Positions 17,505 through 26,993 of a DNA stretch of 64,000 nucleotides are shown here, piece after piece. A program made the translations under genes and the position numbers. Below the pieces are notes generated by a model. It was not told the DNA's origin, ran no database searches, and saw nothing but the letters and a program-made list of their open reading frames with translations. Source of the DNA: Desulfonatronovibrio hydrogenovorans DSM 9292. GTDB taxonomy: Bacteria; Desulfobacterota; Desulfovibrionia; Desulfovibrionales; Desulfonatronovibrionaceae. The stretch spans positions 125,103-189,102 of the forward strand of contig NZ_JMKT01000016.1 of NCBI RefSeq assembly GCF_000686525.1, in the 5' to 3' direction. Numbering within the stretch: position 1 is the stretch's first letter; each line of letters begins with the position of its first letter.

Positions 17505-18846
17505 AAACATCCTGATAATCGGGGCTGGGCCTACCGGGCTTGGAGCAGGACATAGGCTTAAGGAACTTGGTTACAAAAACTGGCGAATCATAGAAAAAAA
17601 TGCTTACGCCGGAGGACTGGCCTCAAGTTTTGTAGATAATCAGGGGTATACCTGGGATGTAGGCGGACACGTCATCTTTTCTCACTACAAACGCTTTGAC
17701 AGATTTGTGGAGCAGGCCCTGGGCAGCGACTACCTCGAACATCTGAGGGAGAGCTGGATCCGCATCCTGGACCGCTGGATTCCCTATCCATTCCAGAACA
17801 ACATCCGCCACCTGCCCAGACAGGCCCTGTATGAATGTCTGACGGGGCTGTATGAAGCCAGTCAGAATAACTCAGGAAATCCGGAAAACTTTAAGGACTG
17901 GATACTGTCTGTATTCGGTCCTGGCGTGGCAGAATACTTCATGTCCCCCTATAACAAAAAGGTCTGGGCCACTCCCCTGGAAAAAATGTCCAAAGATTGG
18001 ATAGCTGAAAGGGTTTCTGTGGTTGACTTCAGGCGCGTCCTTGAAAACGTAGTTCTGGGAAAAGACGATGTCAGCTGGGGACCCAACAATAAATTCATTT
18101 TTCCCCTTAAGGGCGGGACCGGGGAAATCTTTCGCAACATTGCCAAAAGCTTCAATGACCATATAGACTATGGACTGTCCATTGAATGGATTGACGCTGA
18201 AAAAAGGATGCTCGGGCTGTCTGAGGGCAGGGTCATGGAGTATGACCGGCTGATATCAACCATGCCTTTAGATGTCCTGGTATCGAAAATCAGAAACCGG
18301 CCGGAAAAGGTTGCCCAGGCCGCAAGTCTGCTTGTAGCCAATAAAGGCCTGGTCGTGGGAGTGGGCTTTGAACGCAGTGATCCTGCAACAAAGTGCTGGA
18401 TGTACTTTCCGGAAAACAAAACTCCCTGTTACCGGGTAACCCATTTTTCCAATTATTCTCACAACAATGTTCCAGACATAAACCGCAACTTTTCTCTCAT
18501 GGCTGAAATATCCTATCCTCATGATCATTCTGTGGACAAGGAAGCAGCAGTCGAACAGACCATACAGGGGTTTATCAACACCGGTTTGATCAATGCAGAG
18601 GACCGAAATCTGATCAAGACTGTTTACACCATTGACATTGATTACAGTTACCCTGTTCCGACCCTGGAACGAGACAAAGCCCTGGGTATCATTCAACCCT
18701 GGATGGAAGGCAAGGAAATCTATTCCCGCGGCCGGTTCGGGGCCTGGAAGTATGAAGTAGGCAACATGGATCACTCCGTGGTCCAGGGCATGGAGGTGGT
18801 GGACAAGGCATTGAACAGTATCCCAGAAAAAGTATACTGGGGATAA
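17497..18846 (+). CDS. glf: Eukaryotic-type UDP-galactopyranose mutase
   Basis: A flavoenzyme predicted to interconvert UDP-galactopyranose and UDP-galactofuranose. The FAD Rossmann motif IGAGPTGLGAGHRL is at residues 8-21. The GGHVIFSHYK segment (His58, His63), PYPFQNN, FMSPYNKKVWA, WGPNNKFIFPLKGGTG and the C-terminal GRFGAWKYEVGNMDHS closely resemble fungal UGM rather than the roughly 380-residue bacterial Glf; the length here is 449. ATG 17497 is chosen because AGAGG lies 6 bases upstream and it overlaps the previous stop by 8 bases; an ATG at 17464 would add 11 residues. It supplies Galf donors for the neighbouring transferases. Similarity was judged by eye from remembered fungal sequence. 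A related FAD sugar-nucleotide enzyme remains possible. Confidence 0.82.
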   Translation: MDKNILIIGAGPTGLGAGHRLKELGYKNWRIIEKNAYAGGLASSFVDNQGYTWDVGGHVIFSHYKRFDRFVEQALGSDYLEHLRESWIRILDRWIPYPFQNNIRHLPRQALYECLTGLYEASQNNSGNPENFKDWILSVFGPGVAEYFMSPYNKKVWATPLEKMSKDWIAERVSVVDFRRVLENVVLGKDDVSWGPNNKFIFPLKGGTGEIFRNIAKSFNDHIDYGLSIEWIDAEKRMLGLSEGRVMEYDRLISTMPLDVLVSKIRNRPEKVAQAASLLVANKGLVVGVGFERSDPATKCWMYFPENKTPCYRVTHFSNYSHNNVPDINRNFSLMAEISYPHDHSVDKEAAVEQTIQGFINTGLINAEDRNLIKTVYTIDIDYSYPVPTLERDKALGIIQPWMEGKEIYSRGRFGAWKYEVGNMDHSVVQGMEVVDKALNSIPEKVYWG

Positions 18847-18858
18847 TCAATTTCAGTT

Positions 18859-19593
18859 ATGTCAGAAACCTTGAAGACGGCCGTAATCATTCTGCATTAC
18901 GGAGATCCTGGCCTGACCAGGAGAGTTCATGACCAGCTTTTGCTGTCTGACCCTGGGCTTGAAGACCACATCCTGGTCCTGGACAACAATGCTCCGGAAA
19001 AATATTCCCAGGCCTGGATCAGGCTGCCCCAAAACCTTTTCTGGGCAGGAGCCCTGGAGTGGACAGCCAGGCAAATCTCATCCCTTGGGTATACCCATCT
19101 CTGGTTTTTAAATAACGATATCCTGTTTGATGTAACTCCTCCCATTATTGTCCGGGCCGTCAAAAGAATGGCCTGGATTGAAAAACAGTTGGGGAAAGTT
19201 GGAATTTACTCTCCTTCAGTCCTGAGCAACCCCTACCACCCCCAGATGGTTCAGAACAGAAAACACCAGTTCAGAAAAGTCTGCTACATCGACGGCATTG
19301 CTCCCCTGATCAATCTTGAATGCTGGTTCTCCCTGCAGAACCTGGGAATTGATGAAAATCCCATTGGTTATGGAGTGGACAACTACTTTTCCCTGCAGGC
19401 TGATGCCCTGGGCTGGAATGTTGTGGTGGATCAGCAGGTGGCTATCAAACATGAATACCACAGCACTGCCAGGACCGTAGAGGGCTTTCTGGACCAGGCC
19501 TTTATCCTGGCTGGCAGCTACCTGCGCCGCAGGATCGGACCTGGCAGCAGAGCAAGACTTGAAAACCTGGCCGGCCAGTATACAGACTACTGA
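18859..19593 (+). CDS. GT2-like glycosyltransferase (possibly Galf transferase)
   Basis: A 244-residue GT-A protein starting TAVIILHYGDPGLTRRVHDQ, with HILVLDNNAP at the second strand, the donor-site segment LPQNLFWAGALEWTA and a metal-binding FLNNDILF. This arrangement resembles rhamnosyl- and galactofuranosyl-type GT2 enzymes. It starts 12 bases after the mutase gene, so use of UDP-Galf as donor is a reasonable guess but is not shown by sequence. Late motifs such as DNYFSLQADALGWNVVVD correspond to the acceptor-side loop. Codon use is that of the normal chromosome. Confidence 0.75.
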   Translation: MSETLKTAVIILHYGDPGLTRRVHDQLLLSDPGLEDHILVLDNNAPEKYSQAWIRLPQNLFWAGALEWTARQISSLGYTHLWFLNNDILFDVTPPIIVRAVKRMAWIEKQLGKVGIYSPSVLSNPYHPQMVQNRKHQFRKVCYIDGIAPLINLECWFSLQNLGIDENPIGYGVDNYFSLQADALGWNVVVDQQVAIKHEYHSTARTVEGFLDQAFILAGSYLRRRIGPGSRARLENLAGQYTDY

Positions 19594-19923
19594 CCTCCTT
19601 CTGTCATAATAGAGTGCCAGAGTTTGTGGACAGAGGCCATCCAACTGACTTCATCATTTCCTGTTTTATTCAGTCTCCTTTTCTCCCTGCCAAAATCTGA
19701 TCTTAATTTTGGTCCATACCTTGCTAAGTATTATGATGAAAGCTTTATGCCAGTGCTTATGATCAAGATCATCCGCACTCATATAATTATAACCAGCTGT
19801 CATTACTAAATAAACATCAGGAATAAATAACCAGTGCAAAACAGATAAGTGTCAACTTACTGATCTTCTATCCATATAACGGGTTAAAGGTACTACCCTC
19901 CTCACCCATGAAAGGAGCCCTCA
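19594..19923. other. Intergenic stretch before the methyltransferase gene
   Basis: About 330 bases with no gene. It is A+T-rich and holds a perfect 6-2-6 palindrome, ATGATCAAGATCAT, at 19759-19772, which could be a protein site but has no known match. GGAG lies a few bases before the next ATG. No good promoter pair is seen. Confidence 0.4.
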
Positions 19924-20721
19924 ATGAAGCTTGAAACCTTGCTTGAACTGATAATGGAAGCTGTTGCTGAAAATCCGGCAACCAGCCTGATCCGCAAAAA
20001 GACTTTCCAGTTGATTGAGGAGCTGCGCAGTGAGGGAAATACTGAGTTGGCAGAGGCCCTTGAAAGAAATGTCCGAATCAGAACCGCCAATCCCGACATG
20101 GGAACGTACAAAAATTACTGGAATCATCTTGCCCAGAGGCTGGAGCCGGATGAAGCCACTGGTGGCGGGCCTGATATGCACCACAAGCAGTATACTTTTC
20201 TGGTGGATGAATGCGGACTGAAATCCGGGGAAATTTTCCTCGATATTGGAACAGGCTCCCTGCGAGGAACCAGAGACATTATCACCTATCTTGAAGCCGG
20301 CAATTTTCACGGCATGGATGTGTCCGAGGCCTTAATCTCTTTTTCTCAAGAAAGGGTGGCTGCTTCTCCAGAAATGTCCTCCAGGCGACCGAGCTTTTGC
20401 GTTGATGACCGATTTCGTTTTTCCAGTATCTTCCCTGACAAGACATTTGACTTTGCTTTTGCCAAATCGGTTTTTACCCATGTGTACCCTGATGCTATCT
20501 GGGACTGCCTGACTCAGTTGCGCAGGGTGATCAGCCCATCCGGCAGGTTTTTCGCGACCATTTTCAAAGACAATTCAGTTCAGATTTACAGGGGAGATGT
20601 CCGCAAGATGTATTTCAATACTGTCTGGCTGGCAGAAACTGCCAATCTTTCAGGGTGGACCCTGGAAGAAATCGGCAACACCAGGGTCGGGCAGTATATG
20701 TGCCTTTTTACTCCTAACTGA
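19924..20721 (+). CDS. Class I SAM-dependent methyltransferase
   Basis: A 265-residue protein with an N-terminal helical segment (about 1-90) and a Rossmann methyltransferase core: FLDIGTGSLRGTRDI (motif I), FHGMDVSEALI (acidic end of strand 2), DFAFAKSVFTHVYPDAIW (motif IV region) and LRRVISPSGRFFATIF. A ribosome site GGAG precedes the ATG. It lies in the glycan cluster ahead of the nucleotidyltransferase, so methylation of a sugar or of a glycan end is likely but unproved. The fold is clear and the substrate is unknown. Confidence 0.8.
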   Translation: MKLETLLELIMEAVAENPATSLIRKKTFQLIEELRSEGNTELAEALERNVRIRTANPDMGTYKNYWNHLAQRLEPDEATGGGPDMHHKQYTFLVDECGLKSGEIFLDIGTGSLRGTRDIITYLEAGNFHGMDVSEALISFSQERVAASPEMSSRRPSFCVDDRFRFSSIFPDKTFDFAFAKSVFTHVYPDAIWDCLTQLRRVISPSGRFFATIFKDNSVQIYRGDVRKMYFNTVWLAETANLSGWTLEEIGNTRVGQYMCLFTPN

Positions 20722-20803
20722 CTGATCAATAAGCCAGACCCATGAATTAATCCCTGCGGGCAGACAGCAGAAAAAAATTGAAATGTAATATGAGGATAAC
20801 AAA

Positions 20804-21595
20804 ATGAAAGCAGTAATTCTTGCCGCTGGAGTAGGCAGCCGCCTGGGCAGACCCTTTCCCAAGTGCCTGACCCAGATGCCGGGCGGGGAACCCATTCTGG
20901 GCAGGCAGATCAGGATACTTAATGAATCAGGAGTAAACCAGGTCATCGTGGTGGTCGGCTTTAAAAAGACCCTGATCATGGAACAGTATCCCGAGGCCCT
21001 TTATAAGTACAACCCCTTCTACTACATCACCAATACATCCAAGAGTCTGTTGTGCGCCCTGGAAAATGTTGATGATGACGTACTCTGGGTGAATGGTGAC
21101 GTGGTCTTTGATTCCCAGCTGATCAGAGACGTCCTGGATCACCCTTTCAACACCACAGCCGTGGACCGCAAAAAATGCGGGGCAGAGGAGGTCAAATACA
21201 CTGAGGATGACTTGGGCTTTATCGCCAGCATATCCAAAGAAGTTGAAAGGCCTCTGGGTGAAGCAGTAGGAGTGAACAAAATTCAAAAAAATGACATAAA
21301 GACATTTATCCAGGCTTTAAAAGACTGTCATGATGAAGATTATTTTGAAAAGGGTATGGAGCTGGCCATAAGCAAGGGAGTGAAATTCAAGGCCCTGGAT
21401 ATTTCAAGATACCGGTGCATAGAAGTTGATTTTGAAGAAGACCTGATTCAGGCCAAGGACATGTTTGCCATCAGCAGTCCTTCCCCGGCAAAATTAATGT
21501 CCATAAAGCCAGAGAACCCGCAGAATGGACTGCCAATTGAACTTATTGAGGCCAAAAATCTGCAAAGAAAACTTTCAAAGTCTTCAGCCGGGTGA
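20804..21595 (+). CDS. LicC-like sugar/alcohol-phosphate nucleotidyltransferase
   Basis: A 263-residue nucleotidyltransferase. The start MKAVILAAGVGSRL is the nucleotide-binding signature, followed by PKCLTQ, the LicC-like segment YYITNTSKSLLCALENV, the metal site VNGDVVFD and a terminal IEVDFEEDLIQAKDM resembling the LicC end. LicC makes CDP-choline from phosphocholine; related enzymes activate other phospho-alcohols or sugar-1-phosphates. The presence of a choline-kinase-like domain in the giant protein and of TagF-like transferases immediately downstream supports activation of a phospho-alcohol, but glucose-1-phosphate-type substrates are not excluded. Its TGA overlaps the next gene's GTG as GTGA. 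Confidence 0.78.
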   Translation: MKAVILAAGVGSRLGRPFPKCLTQMPGGEPILGRQIRILNESGVNQVIVVVGFKKTLIMEQYPEALYKYNPFYYITNTSKSLLCALENVDDDVLWVNGDVVFDSQLIRDVLDHPFNTTAVDRKKCGAEEVKYTEDDLGFIASISKEVERPLGEAVGVNKIQKNDIKTFIQALKDCHDEDYFEKGMELAISKGVKFKALDISRYRCIEVDFEEDLIQAKDMFAISSPSPAKLMSIKPENPQNGLPIELIEAKNLQRKLSKSSAG

Positions 21596-24441
21596 ACATG
21601 GGTCAGATCCGAATCCTTTTTTTTGTTGAGAGAAATCTGCACCTTCCTTTTCTGGAACCTTTGCATGACTACTTCCAGGCCCATCATCCGGAAATCGATG
21701 TTGCCTTCTGCGCCCCTCTATACCGGCCATCCACCAGAGAGAAACCTGGTTGCGGTCTTGATCCAGAAACCATGGCCCGACTGGCTGGAAAGTCAAAATT
21801 TGTTTCCAAGCCTGAAGACCACGCCCCCAGCGCAGTTGTGATAGCCGACATCAATGCGGCAACTTATCTCAATAACTGCGGACAGATCATAAATGTTGGC
21901 CACGGTATGATCAGCAAGGGGTGTTTTTACACCTCAAGGCCCATCATCAGGCGCGAAAATCTGGCCGACCTGGTCTGTGTCCCGGGAGAGCTTCACAAAC
22001 AGTCTCTGCTCAAAAATGTGTTCGTCCCTGTAGAAGTCACCGGGTTCATAAAATCCGACAAACTCTTCGGTCCTCAGGCAGCAGACCGAAAAACATTTCT
22101 GCAAAAACATTCCATAGATCCAGACAAAACAGTCATTCTCTTTGCTCCTACCTACAACCCCGAGCTCTCGGCAATCCCGGTCCTCCAGGAGCAGATACTG
22201 AATCTTCCTGACCCTGAAAGTCATCTGGTTATCAAGCTGCACGGCATGACAGACCAGAACTGGTCCCAATTCTACAGATTTGAGGCAGCCCAAAAACCCA
22301 ACTGCACCTTTATTGAAGACCACGACCTGTCGCCTTGTCTCCAGGCCGCAGACATTCTAATCAGCGATGTCTCATCAGCCTTTGTTGAATTCATGCTTCT
22401 GGACCGGCCCATCATCCTGGTGGACAACCCGGCAAAATCAAAATTCACTCATTTTGATCCCCAGGACATTGAATACAGGGCCAGGGAAGCCTGTGTGGTG
22501 GTCAAGAATTACAAGGAACTGGAGTCAGCCGTGAAAAGGGAGTCTGATCAACCAGAAAGGCTGTCCGGGTTAAGGCAAAAATACGCCCGGGCCCTCTGCT
22601 TTGGCCGGGACGGTCTGGCAGTCCAAAGAACCGCCCGGGCCATCCTCAGCAGCCTTGAGACTGATTTCCCGGAAAAATTTTCCATCCTGGTCCTGTGGGA
22701 AAACATGCCTGACCAGCAAGAACTGATCAGCTTCTGGGAAAGAATGGCCTGGTCTACCCAGGGTTTTATCAGGGAAGTGATCATGGTTGGGCCCAGACCG
22801 GACAACAGCCCCCTATCCAGACTGGCAGACCATTGGGTGGAATGTCCGTACCCGGATTCCAGCTCAATAAAAAAAGCCCTTCAAAGGGCAAGTCATGCTT
22901 ACATATCCATAATAAAAAGCACTTCCATCTTGCAGCCAGGCTGGCTCAAGTATCTGTATTGCCACCTCAGGCTGAACAAGGATGCTGAAACAGTTCAGGC
23001 CATGACCCAGGATAGCGGATATCAGGCTGTGGTTGATAAGTTTTTCTCTGCCTACAGAGATCGACCACTGGATGAGCTGGCTTTTTATTTCAATAGATTT
23101 TTGATTGGCTCCAGTCTCCAGAGTACTAAAATCGACCCTTCATGCCTGATGTTCAGGAAAAATGGGGCAGGACAATTATTAAAGGACGCCAGGGACCATC
23201 AGTCCTGTCAACGGATGTTTGAAAGGCTGGAAGAGGATATCCGCAAAAAACAGAAAAAGAGTTTAAGATGTCTTGATGTTCTGGCTTATCCTTGTCCTGG
23301 CAGCGAAAACAAAACCTTGTCCCGTAAAAGAGAAAAACCTCTGGCTGGAATAGTCATTCCAGTCTTCAACAATATTGATTTAACCCGCAACTGTCTGCAA
23401 AGCATTCTGAAACACGGCTCCAGCCACCCCTATGAAATAATTGTTGTGGACAACGGCTCCACAGACGGAACAAGAAAGTATTTAGAGGATCTGGCCGGCA
23501 GAAAACTGATCACTGCTGTCTTCAACCAGAAAAATAATGGTTTTGCCAAAGCCTGCAATCAGGGAGCCCGGGAGGCAGAAGCCGACTATCTGGTCTTTTT
23601 AAACAATGACACCGAGGTTACTCAAGGATGGCTTGATGCCCTTATCACCTGCATTGACCAGGACCACTTAAGAGCTGTTGCAGGGTCCAAGCTCCTGTAT
23701 CCCGATGACACTGTTCAGCATGCCGGAGTTGTGTTTACAGATGAAAAAACTGTCTGGCATATTTATAACGGTTTTCACAAAGATCATCCAGCTGTGAACA
23801 AGACCAGGTCCTTCCAGGCCCTCAGTGCGGCCTGCATGCTGGTTAAGCAGGAGAGCTTTTTCAGAGTTGGTGGGTTTGACGAACGATTCATAAACGGATT
23901 TGAAGATGTGGATCTGTGTTTGAAGATCAACAGGATGGGCTATACCTGCTGTTATTGTCCTGACTCAGTTGTCTATCACCATGAAAGCAGGACCCAGGGC
24001 CGGTTTGACTTTGCCGGACATAATGAAAAACTTTTGGGAAAACTTTGGGCCGGCCAGATTACAGCCGACGAAAACCTTTATTATCAACAGGATCTTATCA
24101 GAAGCGAGCAGATCACCTCTCCTCAAGGAACCGCTTCCTTTGTCATGCATGATCAGAACCCCAATCCGTTTCTGGACAGGGCCAGAAACCTGAAGAACGG
24201 TCCAAATCCGGGCAGGGCTGCTGCCCTCTATATTACGGCTCTAAAATTCAATCCCTATGACCCCAGAAACTATGAAACCGTGGAGGAACTGGCTGATCTT
24301 TATCTTACCCTTGGCCAGTTTGACCTGGCTGAAAAATGCCTTGCTGAACTGATCAAAAGCGCCCCTTCTGCCCCCCGGTATCTCAAACTTTCTGCGATCC
24401 AGAAAAAAACGGCCATTTGTCTTCAGCCGTTCAAACCATGA
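21592..24441 (+). CDS. TagF-like CDP-glycerol glycerophosphotransferase fused to GT2
   Basis: A 949-residue protein. Residues 1 to about 355 match CDP-glycerol glycerophosphotransferases of teichoic-acid type: NVGHGMISKG, VTGFIKSDKL, ILFAPTYNPEL, VIKLHG and the donor-site ADILISDVSSAFVEFMLLD. Residues about 363-570 are a weak GT-A-like unit with LQPGWLKYL, lacking an obvious DxD. Residues about 585-817 are a normal GT2 (VIPVFNNIDLT, VVDNGSTDG, FLNNDTEV, GFEDVDLCLK). Residues about 857-933 are TPR-like. The start is GTG 21592, overlapping the previous stop; ATG 21598 is an alternative. The first two units are repeated in the next gene. It probably transfers a phospho-alditol or similar residue and a sugar to a surface polymer; the true donor is unknown. 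Confidence 0.83.
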   Translation: MNMGQIRILFFVERNLHLPFLEPLHDYFQAHHPEIDVAFCAPLYRPSTREKPGCGLDPETMARLAGKSKFVSKPEDHAPSAVVIADINAATYLNNCGQIINVGHGMISKGCFYTSRPIIRRENLADLVCVPGELHKQSLLKNVFVPVEVTGFIKSDKLFGPQAADRKTFLQKHSIDPDKTVILFAPTYNPELSAIPVLQEQILNLPDPESHLVIKLHGMTDQNWSQFYRFEAAQKPNCTFIEDHDLSPCLQAADILISDVSSAFVEFMLLDRPIILVDNPAKSKFTHFDPQDIEYRAREACVVVKNYKELESAVKRESDQPERLSGLRQKYARALCFGRDGLAVQRTARAILSSLETDFPEKFSILVLWENMPDQQELISFWERMAWSTQGFIREVIMVGPRPDNSPLSRLADHWVECPYPDSSSIKKALQRASHAYISIIKSTSILQPGWLKYLYCHLRLNKDAETVQAMTQDSGYQAVVDKFFSAYRDRPLDELAFYFNRFLIGSSLQSTKIDPSCLMFRKNGAGQLLKDARDHQSCQRMFERLEEDIRKKQKKSLRCLDVLAYPCPGSENKTLSRKREKPLAGIVIPVFNNIDLTRNCLQSILKHGSSHPYEIIVVDNGSTDGTRKYLEDLAGRKLITAVFNQKNNGFAKACNQGAREAEADYLVFLNNDTEVTQGWLDALITCIDQDHLRAVAGSKLLYPDDTVQHAGVVFTDEKTVWHIYNGFHKDHPAVNKTRSFQALSAACMLVKQESFFRVGGFDERFINGFEDVDLCLKINRMGYTCCYCPDSVVYHHESRTQGRFDFAGHNEKLLGKLWAGQITADENLYYQQDLIRSEQITSPQGTASFVMHDQNPNPFLDRARNLKNGPNPGRAAALYITALKFNPYDPRNYETVEELADLYLTLGQFDLAEKCLAELIKSAPSAPRYLKLSAIQKKTAICLQPFKP

Positions 24442-24459
24442 AAAATTTCAGCAAGAATT

Positions 24460-26298
24460 ATGAACAATAACCCTTTTCCTGAGCTGGATATCCTTTTTTA
24501 TGCAGAAAGAGGCCTGCATCTTCCTTTCCTGGAACCAGTCCACGATTATCTGAAGACTGCCTATCCCGATTTAAGGCTGGGCTTTTCTGCTCCACCCCTG
24601 ACTCCGTCTACTTCTGATCTGCCTGGATGCGGCTTGAGTGAAGCTGAAACAGCCCGCATCCAAAGAAAGACCATGTACTTTGAGGATTCAGCTTCCATTA
24701 CTTCAAAACTGGCTGTTGTGGCTGATGTCTGTCATTTTCGCATCCCTCACATTCCAAGGGTGGTCAATCTTGGGCACGGCCTCATCTGCAAAGGCCACTA
24801 CTATTGCCGGACTTCAGTCACCAGAAGGGAAAACCTCTCCGAACTTGTCTGCGTGCCCGGCCCCTGGCACAAAAGAAGACTGGAACAAAATGTATTTGTT
24901 CCCATCGAGGTGACCGGCTTTATCAAATCAGACCTTTTCTTTGGGTCCAAAAGAATGGATTCAGGAAAATTCCGCCAAGACATGGGGATTGACCCGGAAA
25001 ACAATATCATCCTCTTTGCTCCTACTTTTAATGAAGAACTTTCAGCCATCCCGGTCATTCAGGACCAGCTAGCCCACTTAGCTGGCCAGGAGAATACGGT
25101 CCTGATCAAGCTGCATCAGGCAACTGCCGACCACTGGAAAAGGATGTATCAGGAACTGGCCCGGAAAAATCAAAACATCGTTTATCTGACCGAAGGAGAT
25201 TATGCCCCCATGATGCACGCCGCTGATGTTATGATCAGCGATGTCTCTTCCATCTTCGTGGAATTCATGCTTCTGGACAAACCAGTGGTGCTTTTCAAAA
25301 ACCCGAAGATAACGGATTTTCCAGGCTTCAACGCAAACAATATCGAGTACAGGGTCAGGGATGCGGTCCAGGAGGCTGAAACATTTTCCCAGCTCCAAGC
25401 CCAAGTTGAAAAAGCCCTGGCAGCCCCTGATGCCCTGAGCAGTTTAAGAACCAAGTATATTGAAGAGTTGGATTTTGGCCGGGATGGACAGAGCGCGCAA
25501 AGGGCCGGACAAGCCATCGTGGACCGGCTGATGCATAAAAACCGGTCCAAAACGCAACTGGGCAGGTTCTCGATTTTCCTGTTCATAGAGGATGACGTTG
25601 ACCTGCAGATCCTTGAAGCATCCTTTGATCAGTTGTCCAGAGAGTCATTAAAATTCCCCATGGAAGTCCTGCCGGTGGGAGGGTCCAGGATTGACTACCC
25701 CTGGCCCCGGACCGGATTTCCGGTTCTGGCTGGAGATGGAGAACTGCTTGGTTTCAGCAGAGCTTTGGAAAGGGCCAGGGGGAACATGGGTGTCCTTTTA
25801 AAACCTGGCTGGAGTATGCCTCAAGGCTGGATAAAATGGCTGAGCAACCATTTTCAATGGAATGACAACACCGGCATGGTCAAGGCCACCAGCGACATCA
25901 ACCTGATCAGGCCCCTTATTGGCGAGATTCTGCCTGGCGGAAATCCCCCCATTATTGCCAAGGCCCTGGCCAGTATTCTGCTCACCCTTGGCATTGGCAA
26001 CGCATCTTTAAACGACGGCCTTGCATCCCCCTGCTCCATGATTCCCATGCCTGTGCTTCAGGCCTGTATCAGTACCGGGTCAGGCATCCATCAGGATGAT
26101 ATTGCACCAGGCATCGAATTGATCATCACCAGTGCCGGACTGCAAAGCCTCAGTGCCCTGGATACCTTTGCCTATCCCATGCAGGAAACCTTCATTGTCT
26201 GGGATCAGCAGGCATTGATGAACATTGTCGACTTTCTGAAAAATCAGGGAATGCCTGAACTGGCTGTTCAGTATATTGAAAGGTACGGAACAGGATAA
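24460..26298 (+). CDS. TagF-like CDP-glycerol glycerophosphotransferase, second copy
   Basis: A 612-residue tandem paralogue of the first two units of the preceding protein. Residues 1 to about 350 are TagF-like, with NLGHGLICKGHYY, VTGFIKSDLF, ILFAPTFNEEL, LIKLHQ and ADVMISDVSSIFVEFMLLD. Residues about 368-590 are the same degenerate GT-A-like unit (MPQGWIKWL, LSALDTFAYP) seen in the neighbour. It lacks the C-terminal GT2 and TPR parts. It begins about 20 bases after the previous stop. Two copies with different C-termini suggest different steps, such as priming and extension; this is inference. Teichoic-type enzymes also occur in Gram-negative capsule loci. Confidence 0.82.
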   Translation: MNNNPFPELDILFYAERGLHLPFLEPVHDYLKTAYPDLRLGFSAPPLTPSTSDLPGCGLSEAETARIQRKTMYFEDSASITSKLAVVADVCHFRIPHIPRVVNLGHGLICKGHYYCRTSVTRRENLSELVCVPGPWHKRRLEQNVFVPIEVTGFIKSDLFFGSKRMDSGKFRQDMGIDPENNIILFAPTFNEELSAIPVIQDQLAHLAGQENTVLIKLHQATADHWKRMYQELARKNQNIVYLTEGDYAPMMHAADVMISDVSSIFVEFMLLDKPVVLFKNPKITDFPGFNANNIEYRVRDAVQEAETFSQLQAQVEKALAAPDALSSLRTKYIEELDFGRDGQSAQRAGQAIVDRLMHKNRSKTQLGRFSIFLFIEDDVDLQILEASFDQLSRESLKFPMEVLPVGGSRIDYPWPRTGFPVLAGDGELLGFSRALERARGNMGVLLKPGWSMPQGWIKWLSNHFQWNDNTGMVKATSDINLIRPLIGEILPGGNPPIIAKALASILLTLGIGNASLNDGLASPCSMIPMPVLQACISTGSGIHQDDIAPGIELIITSAGLQSLSALDTFAYPMQETFIVWDQQALMNIVDFLKNQGMPELAVQYIERYGTG

Positions 26299-26306
26299 CT
26301 TTCCAG

Positions 26307-26993
26307 CTATATGGGCCTGGATTTTATTCCAGCTTTGAGCAGCTTTTCCTGCCTGAAATTCAGCCCATGTTCATCCAAACCCTGCCCTGCGTCGTAAATA
26401 CCCACCACATCCTGGACAACCTTAATTGTCCTGGCCCGCCTGTAATATTGAAGCATGTTCAGGTAATCGGCCTCATAGCCTCCCTTGCTGGTCCATCCAC
26501 CGCAGCGGACCACCACCAGCTCCCTGGACAGGCAAAGACACAGGGGATCAATATTTCCCTGGCGCACCAGGGATTTTCCAGGCTGGTCCTGGGGAAGATA
26601 ACTGCACTCAAAAGCCTGGCTAACGTCGATCCGGGCAATGAGCATCTCAAAATCGAAAAATTTGCAGTAAGTATCAAAGGCTGAAGAAACCAGGGCGTTG
26701 TCGTCGTCCAGGAAAACTACCTTCTCCCCTCTGGCCCTTTTTAAAAGAATGTTTCTGGGAGCATTGCCCCAGTTCTTGTCTGCAGGCAGGTCAAAATAAA
26801 ATACATTTTCCAGAGCAACGACCCTGTCCCCGGTTATGCCGTCGAATCCGACCAGAAGCTCGACATCCTGGCTCATCATGTCGGAACAGGCCTCCACAGC
26901 CCCCAGGACACTCTTAATGGCAAGTTTAAGAGACTTAGGTCTTGTTCCCCGGCTGGGAATGACAATTGAAAATATCGGCTGTCTCAAACTCAA
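26307..26993 (-). CDS. GT2-family glycosyltransferase
   Basis: A 228-residue GT-A protein: FSIVIPSRGTRPKSLKLAI at the first strand, ELLVGFDG, NAPRNILLKRARGEKVVFLDDDN with the metal-binding Asp triad, then a short acceptor part. It lies on the minus strand, facing the TagF-like genes, and its ATG overlaps the TGA of the DUF169 gene (ATGA), so the two are translated together. It could act in the same glycan or in an unrelated pathway linked to DUF169. Specificity cannot be read. Confidence 0.8.
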   Translation of the reverse strand: MSLRQPIFSIVIPSRGTRPKSLKLAIKSVLGAVEACSDMMSQDVELLVGFDGITGDRVVALENVFYFDLPADKNWGNAPRNILLKRARGEKVVFLDDDNALVSSAFDTYCKFFDFEMLIARIDVSQAFECSYLPQDQPGKSLVRQGNIDPLCLCLSRELVVVRCGGWTSKGGYEADYLNMLQYYRRARTIKVVQDVVGIYDAGQGLDEHGLNFRQEKLLKAGIKSRPI

